Source of the DNA: Clostridia bacterium
GTDB taxonomy: Bacteria; Bacillota_A; Clostridia; Oscillospirales; CAG-272
Length of the DNA: 5,074 bases
Direction: 5' to 3'
Assembly: GCA_017632155.1 (NCBI GenBank)
Contig: JAGBRZ010000092.1
Location: forward strand, 1-5,074
The notes under the pieces were generated by a model. The model was not told the origin of the DNA and ran no database searches. It was given only the letters and a program-made list of their open reading frames with translations. The position numbers were made by a program, and so were the translations under genes. Of the stretch, positions 1 through 3,968 are shown piece by piece (the first letter of the stretch is position 1; each line of letters starts with the position of its first letter).

Positions 1-13
1 GAGGGGGTGCGGA

Positions 14-292
14 ATGAAGGTCAACGGTGAAATCATTAGAAAGGAGATGCGTAAGCGGGATATAAGAGTAACAGAACTTGCGCGGATGCTCGGTTGCTCT
101 CATAGTTCGGTCAGCAAATGGATTTATGGAAGATAGGGATGCACAAGGGATAAGGTCAACCGGATTTGTGATCTGCTCGGTCTGACCGTCAGCCAGATTA
201 CAGGCAGAAAGACAATCCCGCTGAAGAAGTTTGAAACTGTAGACTATGCGCTGATGATTCTGAAAGCGCACGATTGGCACGGCACGATTTAA
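14..292 (+). pseudogene. HTH (XRE/Cro-like) regulator with in-frame TAG stop
   Basis: Read from the ATG at 14, this frame encodes a small DNA-binding protein. The first 40 residues contain a helix-turn-helix (TELARMLGCSHSSVSKW, about residues 20-36). An in-frame TAG at 134-136 stops it, yet the same frame stays open to the TAA at 290-292 and continues the fold with RDKVNRICDLLGLTVSQITG, a typical XRE-family tail (helix, then 'LLGLTV..I.G'). Uninterrupted, the product would be about 92 residues. Such proteins act as phage repressors, Cro proteins or excisionase-like regulators. A single C-to-T change (CAG to TAG) would explain the stop, so a nonsense mutation, an assembly error or amber suppression are the options. 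The G-rich run at 3-7 could serve as its SD. The upstream neighbour is outside the window. HTH identity is confident; functional status is not. Confidence 0.75.
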
Positions 293-294
293 AA

Positions 295-299
295 AGGAG
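295..299 (+). promoter_or_regulatory. Shine-Dalgarno AGGAG that decides the ssb start
   Basis: AGGAG sits 9 nt before the ATT at 309, a normal SD distance. The nearby ATG at 302 opens only a three-codon frame (ATG ACT TAT TAA), and the ssb frame has a TGA at 303-305. The SD therefore supports initiation at or just before codon 309 rather than at the internal TTG 354, which has no clear SD. Confidence 0.6.
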
Positions 300-308
300 T
301 GATGACTT

Positions 309-662
309 ATTAACCGTTTAACGATTATTGGAAATCTAACCCGCGATCCTGAATTGCGGACAACGCAAGCCGGGAAAGATGTTTGTCAATTTGCGGTTGC
401 GGTCAACAGGGGAAAAGATAAAGAAGCGGATTTTTTCAACGTGAACGCATGGGATAAGCTTGCCGGACTTTGCAAGGATTATCTGAGCAAGGGAAAAAAG
501 GTTTGTGTGATCGGGTCGGTCTCAGCGCGGACTTATCAGGACAGGAACGGAGAAACAAGGGTTAGCCTTGATGTCAGGGCTAATGAAGTCGAGTTTCTTT
601 CACCGAAAGATGATAATAATTATCAAGCTGTGAATGATCCAGATGATCCGTTCGGGGAGTGA
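309..662 (+). CDS. ssb: Single-stranded DNA-binding protein (SSB), probable ATT start
   Basis: Binds and protects single-stranded DNA during phage replication and recombination in the cytoplasm. The OB-fold pattern is clear: NRLTIIGNLTRDPELR at the N-terminus, then FAVAVNRG, FFNVNAWDKLA, YLSKGKKVCVIGSV, and the YQDRNGETRVSLDVRANEVEFL strand. The tail is acidic (NDPDDPFGE), like the SSB C-terminal tip that binds partner proteins, although DDPF is followed by GE instead of ending the protein. Length from 309 is 117 residues. A first strand starting NRLTIIGNL is standard for SSB, so starting at the TTG at 354 would cut it off. No ATG, GTG or TTG exists in frame between the TGA at 303 and that strand; ATT at 309 is the best codon with an SD. 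The alternative is a one-base indel after the ATG at 302. Identity is very secure; the start is not. Confidence 0.92.
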   Translation: MNRLTIIGNLTRDPELRTTQAGKDVCQFAVAVNRGKDKEADFFNVNAWDKLAGLCKDYLSKGKKVCVIGSVSARTYQDRNGETRVSLDVRANEVEFLSPKDDNNYQAVNDPDDPFGE

Positions 663-667
663 GAGCA

Positions 668-1132
668 ATGAAGAACCACAAGGATAATCCTGCAAAGATA
701 TTTCTGCGGCGTTATAGGGCATTATGTAGGCTTAGTGATGAGTTGCAGAGAGCGATTGATGAAGCGATGGACAGGGCGTTTAGAACATCTGTCACGCTTA
801 AAGAAATCATTGTGAAATCATCCCCGGCAGAACATGACCGGATGGCGGCAGATGTCTGCAACGCTGTTGATGCAAGCGAAATCCTGTATACGTACAAGGA
901 AGAGGTTGCAAAATGTTTGCATGATATCCTTGCGGCTATTGATTCCCTGAAGGATGACCGGCAGAAGGAAATATTGACGATGCGTTATATCAATGGCGAT
1001 TCCTTCCCGGACATCATGGATAAAATCGGCTATGAAAAAACTCAGGCATACGTAATTCACGGTAGAGCATTGATAGAGATCAATAAATGGCTTGAAAAGA
1101 GGGTTGTTGATGGATCGGGAAAAGGTGTTTGA
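668..1132 (+). CDS. DUF1492-like sigma-70 region 4-type phage regulator
   Basis: 154 residues from the ATG at 668, which lies 8 nt after GGGGAG; a GTG at 659 in the same frame overlaps the ssb stop and is the alternative. The N-terminal half is helical and charged (FLRRYRALCRLSDELQRAIDE). The C-terminal part (about residues 85-140) has the pattern DSLKDDRQKEILTMRYINGDSF, then DIMDKIGYEKTQAYVIHGRAL, matching the sigma region 4-like helix-turn-helix of the DUF1492 phage family. Members are found late in early operons of Bacillota phages and, like RinA and ArpU proteins, are thought to activate late transcription; that role is inference here. It is translationally coupled to ssb and overlaps the next gene by 23 nt. 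The family call is from remembered patterns, not a search. Confidence 0.8.
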   Translation: MKNHKDNPAKIFLRRYRALCRLSDELQRAIDEAMDRAFRTSVTLKEIIVKSSPAEHDRMAADVCNAVDASEILYTYKEEVAKCLHDILAAIDSLKDDRQKEILTMRYINGDSFPDIMDKIGYEKTQAYVIHGRALIEINKWLEKRVVDGSGKGV

Positions 1133-1475
1133 TGCTTTTCGGAACTGCATAACTGAACCGAAGTGCAAAGATTGTCCTTGGGAAACGTGTGAAGAGTTTC
1201 ACCAGACAAAAAAGATACCATTGGATTTGTGTCTGGACATTCTGAAATTGCTGAAAGAGCAGGGATGGCACTTACTCACGGAGGACGCTGATGGCGTTAT
1301 TCACGGTTTACCGGGAGACGATGGACTATATCTCATGACAGACGGTCAAAAGATATGGATTGACGTTTATGTGGACGGTGTAGAAGACGGAATCATTCTC
1401 GATAGTGGAAGGGATATCAGAGAAATAACGGCATGGATGTACATGCCCGAATTGCCGAAGAAGGATAGGCGGTGA
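1110..1475 (+). CDS. Small phage protein: DREKV module, Cys cluster, DUF551-like tail
   Basis: 121 residues from the ATG at 1110; a TTG at 1092 in frame is possible but lacks a better SD, and GAGG about 7 nt before 1110 fits. It opens with MDREKVFDAFRNCI and carries four cysteines (13, 19, 22, 27; CKDCPWETC), a likely metal-binding or structural cluster. It then has LDILKLLKEQ (about residues 42-51), a phrase shared with the next two genes. The tail has an LYLMTDGQKIWIDVY strand pattern and ends ITAWMYMPELPKK, resembling the 'THWMPLPEPP' end of DUF551 phage proteins. The function is unknown. It starts inside the upstream regulator gene and stops 6 nt before the next start, so it is co-translated. 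The domain resemblance is moderate, and no catalytic motif is visible. Confidence 0.75.
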   Translation: MDREKVFDAFRNCITEPKCKDCPWETCEEFHQTKKIPLDLCLDILKLLKEQGWHLLTEDADGVIHGLPGDDGLYLMTDGQKIWIDVYVDGVEDGIILDSGRDIREITAWMYMPELPKKDRR

Positions 1476-1484
1476 AGTGGGATG
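1471..1484 (+). repeat. Leader repeat copy 1 (GGTGAAGTGGGATG)
   Basis: First of three near-identical start-site sequences. GGTGA, which can pair with the 5' side of the anti-SD (GGAGGTGA partner), lies exactly 6 nt before the ATG at 1482. It also supplies the stop codon of the preceding gene (TGA 1473-1475). Confidence 0.7.
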
Positions 1485-1784
1485 CCCGACAGGGAGAAGG
1501 TTATCAAAGGGCTTGAAGAATTGCGTGAATACCTGTTTCATGAGTATGAAATATGCTATCACGGAGATCAAGAAGACATTTATAACAGGTTTTTGATTGC
1601 CGATAATGCCATTGCCCTGCTGAAAGAGCCGGAAGCGGTTGAGCCTGATACAGATTCGGAAGGAACATGCACCTGCGGTAATTGCGGCGAAACTGTTGGA
1701 TATTATCCTGTTGGTTGCAAAACTCCGCAACGGTTATGTAAGTTCTGCCATGAGTGTGGGAGGCGGGTGAAGTGGAATGCCTGA
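1482..1784 (+). CDS. Small phage protein: DREKV module with zinc-ribbon tail
   Basis: 100 residues. The N-terminus MPDREKVIKGLEELREYLF and the phrase IADNAIALLKE (about residues 39-49) match the two neighbours, marking it as a paralogue. After an acidic linker (EAVEPDTDSE) comes a C-terminal zinc-ribbon-like block: CTCGNCGE at 63-70 and CKFCHECGRRVKW at 86-98. The likely ligands are C65/C68 and C89/C92, with extra cysteines at 63, 79 and 86. Similar small DREKV/zinc-ribbon proteins are common in phages of gut Clostridia; their job is unknown, with metal-dependent protein or nucleic-acid binding only a guess. Its last residues VKWNA are encoded by the leader repeat of the next gene, with which it overlaps by 8 nt. 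Confidence 0.8.
   Translation: MPDREKVIKGLEELREYLFHEYEICYHGDQEDIYNRFLIADNAIALLKEPEAVEPDTDSEGTCTCGNCGETVGYYPVGCKTPQRLCKFCHECGRRVKWNA
1611..1629 (+). repeat. 19-nt direct repeat, copy 1 (ATTGCCCTGCTGAAAGAGC)
   Basis: Identical to 1906-1924 and encoding the same IALLKE phrase in two adjacent genes. A shorter related copy (TGCTGAAAGAGCAGG) lies at 1249-1263 in the first gene of the set. It supports recent duplication or recombination among these small genes. Confidence 0.8.
1766..1779 (+). repeat. Leader repeat copy 2 (GGTGAAGTGGAATG)
   Basis: Second copy of the start-site sequence, with GGTGA again 6 nt before the ATG at 1777. Here the repeat lies inside the upstream coding sequence and encodes part of its C-terminal VKWNA. 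Confidence 0.7.
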
Positions 1785-2004
1785 TAGGGAGCAGGTTATT
1801 GAGAGACTTAAGAGGGTTTCATACTATTTCAAAAGACTGCTTGCGGTCGGATGGCAAGGCGATGCCGATATATACAGAGAGCATAGGGAATCTGTGAATA
1901 TGGCAATTGCCCTGCTGAAAGAGCAGGATGAACGAATTAAACTGCTTGAGCATCAGCTTGAAACAATAACGAAATGGAGAATGAACGCTGGTGCATTTGA
2001 TTGA
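1777..2004 (+). CDS. Small phage protein: DREQV module with coiled-coil tail
   Basis: 75 residues. It begins MPDREQVIERLKRVSYYFKR and includes SVNMAIALLKEQ (about residues 39-50), so it is a paralogue of the two preceding genes. In place of a zinc ribbon, the tail is a short heptad-like amphipathic helix (DERIKLLEHQLETITKW, about residues 51-67) that could dimerise. It contains no cysteines. The start at 1777 overlaps the previous stop by 8 nt and follows leader repeat copy 2. The function is unknown; the difference in tail from its siblings suggests swapping of C-terminal modules onto a common N-terminal segment. Confidence 0.75.
   Translation: MPDREQVIERLKRVSYYFKRLLAVGWQGDADIYREHRESVNMAIALLKEQDERIKLLEHQLETITKWRMNAGAFD
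1906..1924 (+). repeat. 19-nt direct repeat, copy 2 (ATTGCCCTGCTGAAAGAGC)
   Basis: Identical to 1611-1629, in the same reading frame and at the corresponding place of the paralogous gene. Confidence 0.8.
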
Positions 2005-2012
2005 GGAAGGTC

Positions 2013-2026
2013 GGTGAAGTTGGATG
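2013..2026 (+). repeat. Leader repeat copy 3 (GGTGAAGTTGGATG)
   Basis: Third copy of the start-site sequence, with GGTGA 6 nt before the ATG at 2024. It precedes a gene that is not an obvious paralogue of the DREKV set, so the conserved unit here is the leader, not the coding start. Confidence 0.65.
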
Positions 2027-2209
2027 GAACGAGAGTATATCGTTGAGTTAAGAGAAGAAGAAGCGGATGAACTTATGAATGAGCATTGGGTTGGGGAACT
2101 TGTCCGGTGCAAGGATTGCAAATACAAAGATGATGGCGAGTGCGTTATTAAGGCGGGATGGTTCCCGGTAAAACCGGAATGGTTCTGTGCTGACGGGGAA
2201 CGCAAGTGA
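2024..2209 (+). CDS. Small phage Cys-rich protein (RCKDCKY...WFCADGER)
   Basis: 61 residues. An acidic N-terminal helix (ELREEEADELMNE) is followed by LVRCKDCKYKDDGEC and PEWFCADGERK. The four cysteines at 29, 32, 40 and 55 make a plausible zinc site. The RCKDCK...FCADGER framing is widespread in small proteins of Clostridia phages, sometimes alone and sometimes as a domain at the end of other small proteins. No enzymatic role is visible. It starts after leader repeat copy 3, 19 nt after the previous stop, and is followed by a 73-nt gap, so it may close a translationally coupled block. Confidence 0.75.
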   Translation: MEREYIVELREEEADELMNEHWVGELVRCKDCKYKDDGECVIKAGWFPVKPEWFCADGERK

Positions 2210-2227
2210 TTAAAAGGCAATAATAAA

Positions 2228-2266
2228 CTTTTGAAAAATCGTGCGAAATCACGAGATAGTCAAAAG
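2228..2266 (+). other. Nested inverted repeat / hairpin before zinc-ribbon gene
   Basis: An outer perfect 7-bp pair (CTTTTGA 2228-2234 with TCAAAAG 2260-2266) encloses an inner 5-bp pair (TCGTG 2239-2243 with CACGA 2250-2254, 6-nt loop). The internal loop is 4 nt on one side and 5 on the other. It ends 6 nt before the GGAGG of the gene at 2283. It may be an operator, an mRNA element that controls translation or protects the message, or a weak attenuator; no T-run follows, so it is not a standard terminator. Confidence 0.5.
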
Positions 2267-2282
2267 ATAAACGGAGGTAAAA

Positions 2283-2504
2283 ATGAGCGATAATCTTTGC
2301 GTTTGCTGCGGCAAAAGCACTCCAGAAGGAACTCAGGTCTGCCCACGTTGCCAAAAGGGGCGGGATGAATATGGAGCAAGGGCGATCATGAAAGACGGGA
2401 GTGATATATATAATCATGGGTCGTATGAAAACATCGTGAAATGGTCTAATGGGATGGTCAATAGAGATGATGTAATTGAGGTTAGATTCTGGAGGGCTTT
2501 CTAA
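2283..2504 (+). CDS. Small phage zinc-ribbon protein (CVCCG...CPRC)
   Basis: 73 residues with a strong SD (GGAGG at 2273-2277). The N-terminus is a compact zinc ribbon: LCVCCGKSTPEGTQVCPRCQK, with likely ligands C6, C9, C20 and C23 (C8 is extra). The rest (about 30-73) has no recognised motif and ends VIEVRFWRAF. Short proteins with this ribbon are common next to replication genes of Clostridia phages and have no assigned role. Its TAA overlaps the next start by one base (TAATG), which indicates translational coupling. Confidence 0.78.
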   Translation: MSDNLCVCCGKSTPEGTQVCPRCQKGRDEYGARAIMKDGSDIYNHGSYENIVKWSNGMVNRDDVIEVRFWRAF

Positions 2505-2698
2505 TGATGCTGAAAACGATTGGTCTGTATAAACACAGGTGCCGGGTTTGCGGGAAGGAGTTTGAATGTAGATCGTCATACGCCTATAAGCGCGGGAAAA
2601 ACGATAATTATATTTGGTTTTGCTCGTGGCATTGCATCCGGGAATACGACCGGAGGATTGACAAAAAGAAAACGAAAGCGGTTGCTATCAATTATTGA
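2504..2698 (+). CDS. Small basic zinc-finger-like phage protein
   Basis: 64 residues from the ATG at 2504 (7 nt after GGAGGG at 2491-2496); a second ATG at 2507 is equally possible. The Cys pairs are HRCRVCGKEF (C13, C16) and FCSWHCIREYD (C40, C44), spaced like a treble-clef or TRASH-type zinc finger, with C22 extra. The tail is lysine- and arginine-rich (DRRIDKKKTK), which would suit nucleic-acid contact. The function is not known. The competing frame starting at 2520 lacks the paired cysteines and has no SD. Confidence 0.75.
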   Translation: MMLKTIGLYKHRCRVCGKEFECRSSYAYKRGKNDNYIWFCSWHCIREYDRRIDKKKTKAVAINY

Positions 2699-2750
2699 AA
2701 GGGGGAACCGGATTAAGCGCGCACTGTGATACGGCATCCGGGAATCAGAA

Positions 2751-3422
2751 ATGAAGATTATCAATGCGAGTTATGAAATCCTTAGACCAAAGATTACGGT
2801 TGACGCAAAGGACGCAGAATTTCAGGCGATAGAAGGAGCAGGGCGAACGTGTTATAAAAGCGGGGAAAAGATCACTCCAGAAAGCGCAGTCAGATTTACG
2901 GAAAAAATTATTGGTCTGAATCATGAGGCGATGTTGGAGCATGCGTTCATGTCGGTAAGGTTTATCGTTGATAGGGGGATTTCACACGAAATTGTAAGGC
3001 ACAGGATGGCGAGTTTCGCTCAGGAAAGTACACGATATTGTAATTACAGCAAGGACAAGTTTGGAAACGAACTGACATTCATCAAGCCCTGCTTTTTTGA
3101 AGAAGGATCAACGGCATATAACTGTTGGGAAAAGGTTTGTCAGAATGCAGAAGATATGTATATGTCTATGATCCATATGGGGCTTAAACCGGAAGAAGCA
3201 AGATGTATTCTTCCGCATAGTCTGAAGACGGAGCTTGTCATGACGGCAAACATGCGGGAATGGCGGCATTTTTTCAGGCTGAGAGCGGCGGGAGAAACTG
3301 GAAGACCTCACCCGCAGATGTTAGAAGTAGCGGTTCCGCTTCTGAAAGAAGTTAAAGAGTTTATGCCGGAATTGTTTGAGGATATTGATTCGATGGAGGT
3401 AGAAGAATGGGGGCGTTTCTGA
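2751..3422 (+). CDS. thyX: Flavin-dependent thymidylate synthase ThyX
   Basis: Makes dTMP from dUMP using methylenetetrahydrofolate, FAD and NADPH, supplying thymine for phage DNA synthesis. The 223-residue length is normal for the family. The ThyX signature RHRx7S is present as RHRMASFAQES (residues 83-93), followed by TRYCNYS. Further conserved blocks are GLNHEAMLEH (55-64), EARCILPHSLKTELVMTAN (149-167) and the substrate-binding WRHFFRLR (171-178). The usual 'AQWEIR' end is replaced by GRPHPQMLEVAVPLL, a variant I associate with phage and clostridial members. ThyX proteins are tetramers with active sites shared between subunits. The SD is weak (GGGA about 8 nt upstream), and a 52-nt gap precedes the gene. 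The C-terminal codons overlap the next tiny gene. Confidence 0.97.
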   Translation: MKIINASYEILRPKITVDAKDAEFQAIEGAGRTCYKSGEKITPESAVRFTEKIIGLNHEAMLEHAFMSVRFIVDRGISHEIVRHRMASFAQESTRYCNYSKDKFGNELTFIKPCFFEEGSTAYNCWEKVCQNAEDMYMSMIHMGLKPEEARCILPHSLKTELVMTANMREWRHFFRLRAAGETGRPHPQMLEVAVPLLKEVKEFMPELFEDIDSMEVEEWGRF

Positions 3423-3472
3423 TTGGTTTAGCTGTCGGGGCGTTTTTCGTCTATGTCTGGATGACAAAATAG
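3407..3472 (+). CDS. 21-residue single-span membrane peptide
   Basis: A short frame, MGAFLIGLAVGAFFVYVWMTK, begins inside the end of thyX and ends with TAG. GGAGG at 3395-3399 lies 7 nt before its ATG, one of the best SDs in the window, and its stop overlaps the AGGAGGG that serves the next gene. Almost the whole peptide is one hydrophobic helix (about residues 3-19) ended by a lysine, so an inner-membrane peptide is likely. Roles for such phage peptides include modest holin-like or superinfection effects, but nothing here specifies one. It overlaps thyX by 16 nt in another frame. The strong SD and tight spacing to both neighbours argue for a real gene. Confidence 0.65.
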   Translation: MGAFLIGLAVGAFFVYVWMTK

Positions 3473-3481
3473 GAGGGCAAA

Positions 3482-3682
3482 ATGCGGGAAGAAAAAACAC
3501 GGTGGATATATCGGTGCAGAATGCGTCCCCCGTCTCCGGGAGCGGTGCCGAAGGATGGGATTATAAACTGCGATTTCACGGAAAGAATCAGTTTACAAGG
3601 TAACCATTATTGGGGGACCGTAACATATAACCGGCGATTAACAAAAAAAGAGGTTGCTGAATACGAGTTAGAAGAAGAATAA
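3482..3682 (+). CDS. Small hypothetical phage protein (YRCRMRPPSPGAVP...)
   Basis: 66 residues. AGGAGGG at 3471-3477 is a strong SD 4 nt before the ATG. The first third is basic and proline-rich (WIYRCRMRPPSPGAVPKDG); the middle suggests beta strands (HYWGTVTYNRRL); the end is acidic (KKEVAEYELEEE). The pattern 'YR.R...PG..P..G' then 'Y.R.L...E...YEL' recurs in short phage proteins of unknown function. There is no membrane segment or zinc site. It is the last gene before the terminator region, so it closes the leftward operon. Confidence 0.7.
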   Translation: MREEKTRWIYRCRMRPPSPGAVPKDGIINCDFTERISLQGNHYWGTVTYNRRLTKKEVAEYELEEE

Positions 3683-3724
3683 AGTGCGGTCGAAAACGGA
3701 AAAAATATGATCTAAAATGATAGA

Positions 3725-3750
3725 GTAAAATCGAAGCAGAGCGGTTTTAC
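3725..3750 (+). other. 9-bp hairpin (GTAAAATCG / CGGTTTTAC)
   Basis: Left arm 3725-3733, right arm 3742-3750, with one T-G wobble and an 8-nt loop AAGCAGAG. It is followed only by a broken T-run, so it is a weak terminator at best; an operator or an RNA stem is possible. Confidence 0.45.
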
Positions 3751-3789
3751 AATTCGTTTTCTTCATGATCGGAGTACCTCCCAAAGGCT

Positions 3790-3821
3790 GAGACCGGATA
3801 TGCGGCATCCGGTCTCTTTTT
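3790..3821 (+). terminator. Strong intrinsic terminator
   Basis: A perfect 10-bp stem, GAGACCGGAT (3790-3799) with ATCCGGTCTC (3807-3816), a 7-nt loop ATGCGGC, then TTTTT (3817-3821). It lies about 110 nt after the stop of the preceding gene and should end transcripts of the left operon. This implies a separate promoter or anti-termination for the genes from 3969. Confidence 0.92.
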
Positions 3822-3842
3822 CTGCTCTCAATTTATGGTGTG

Positions 3843-3919
3843 CGCCGGGGTTGACCTTCCTCCGGGTCGGCGGGAGTCAGCAATTACTAACACCTCCCGT
3901 CTAAGGTTTAGTTTTTTTT
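3843..3919 (+). other. GC-rich nested inverted repeats ending in a T8 tract
   Basis: CGCCG (3843-3847) can pair with CGGCG (3868-3872); CGGGAG (3871-3876) with CTCCCG (3894-3899) across a 17-nt loop; and CTAA (3901-3904) with TTAG (3908-3911), directly followed by eight T. The first two stems share two bases, so they would compete. It may be a second, weaker terminator, a leader with alternative folds, or a DNA site for packaging. No known riboswitch class was recognised. Confidence 0.4.
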
Positions 3920-3953
3920 CGGTGGGGACGCTGACAGTACTTCAGAAGGTCGA

Positions 3954-3966
3954 GAAAGAAGGTCAA
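3954..3966 (+). repeat. Gene-leader repeat GAAAGAAGGTCAA, copy 1
   Basis: A 13-nt sequence containing the SD AGAAGG before the ATG at 3969. It is identical to 4581-4593. A partial copy (AGAAGGTCGAGAA) lies just upstream at 3944-3956, so the SD is doubled here. Confidence 0.6.
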
Positions 3967-3968
3967 TT

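Larger units (their letters stand above)
3683..3968 (+). other. 286-nt intergenic region with several hairpins
   Basis: No convincing gene. It contains, in order, an AT-rich start, a 9-bp hairpin (3725-3750), a strong intrinsic terminator (3790-3821), a GC-rich segment with nested inverted repeats (3843-3899), a T8 tract (3912-3919) and a purine-rich gene leader. A 45-codon frame from the ATG at 3835 ends in TGA at 3970-3972, overlapping the next start as ATGA. It has no SD; its last part (TLTVLQKVEKEGQL) looks more like coding sequence and could be a gene remnant. No good sigma-70 promoter was found, although TTGACC at 3851 resembles a -35 box. A late promoter, operator or packaging site would fit the location. 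Confidence 0.6.

Noticed and set aside
134..136. TAG recoded to an amino acid throughout the phage
   Set aside because: All other genes are intact under the standard code, none has an internal TAG, and the peptide at 3407 uses TAG as its stop.
2520..2729. Forward frame overlapping the basic zinc-finger gene
   Set aside because: No SD; translation loses the second cysteine pair and looks random; the 2504 frame has coupling and paired cysteines.
2634..2745. 12-nt direct repeat GCATCCGGGAAT exactly 100 nt apart (2634 and 2734)
   Set aside because: Short, in one coding and one non-coding place, with no shared flanks; probably chance.
3668..3766. 32-codon reverse frame (MKKTNCKTALLRF...) with GGGAGG 10 nt upstream
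   Set aside because: It looked like a small toxin or antisense peptide, but spacing is long, it overlaps the end of a real gene, and no other reverse-strand gene supports it. Only conservation could rescue it.
3851..3890. Promoter from TTGACC (3851) to TACTAA (3885)
   Set aside because: The spacer is 28 nt, far from the usual 17, and no other -10 box fits.
3683..3968. tRNA gene or CRISPR array in the intergenic region
   Set aside because: No cloverleaf or CCA end on either strand and no regularly spaced repeats.
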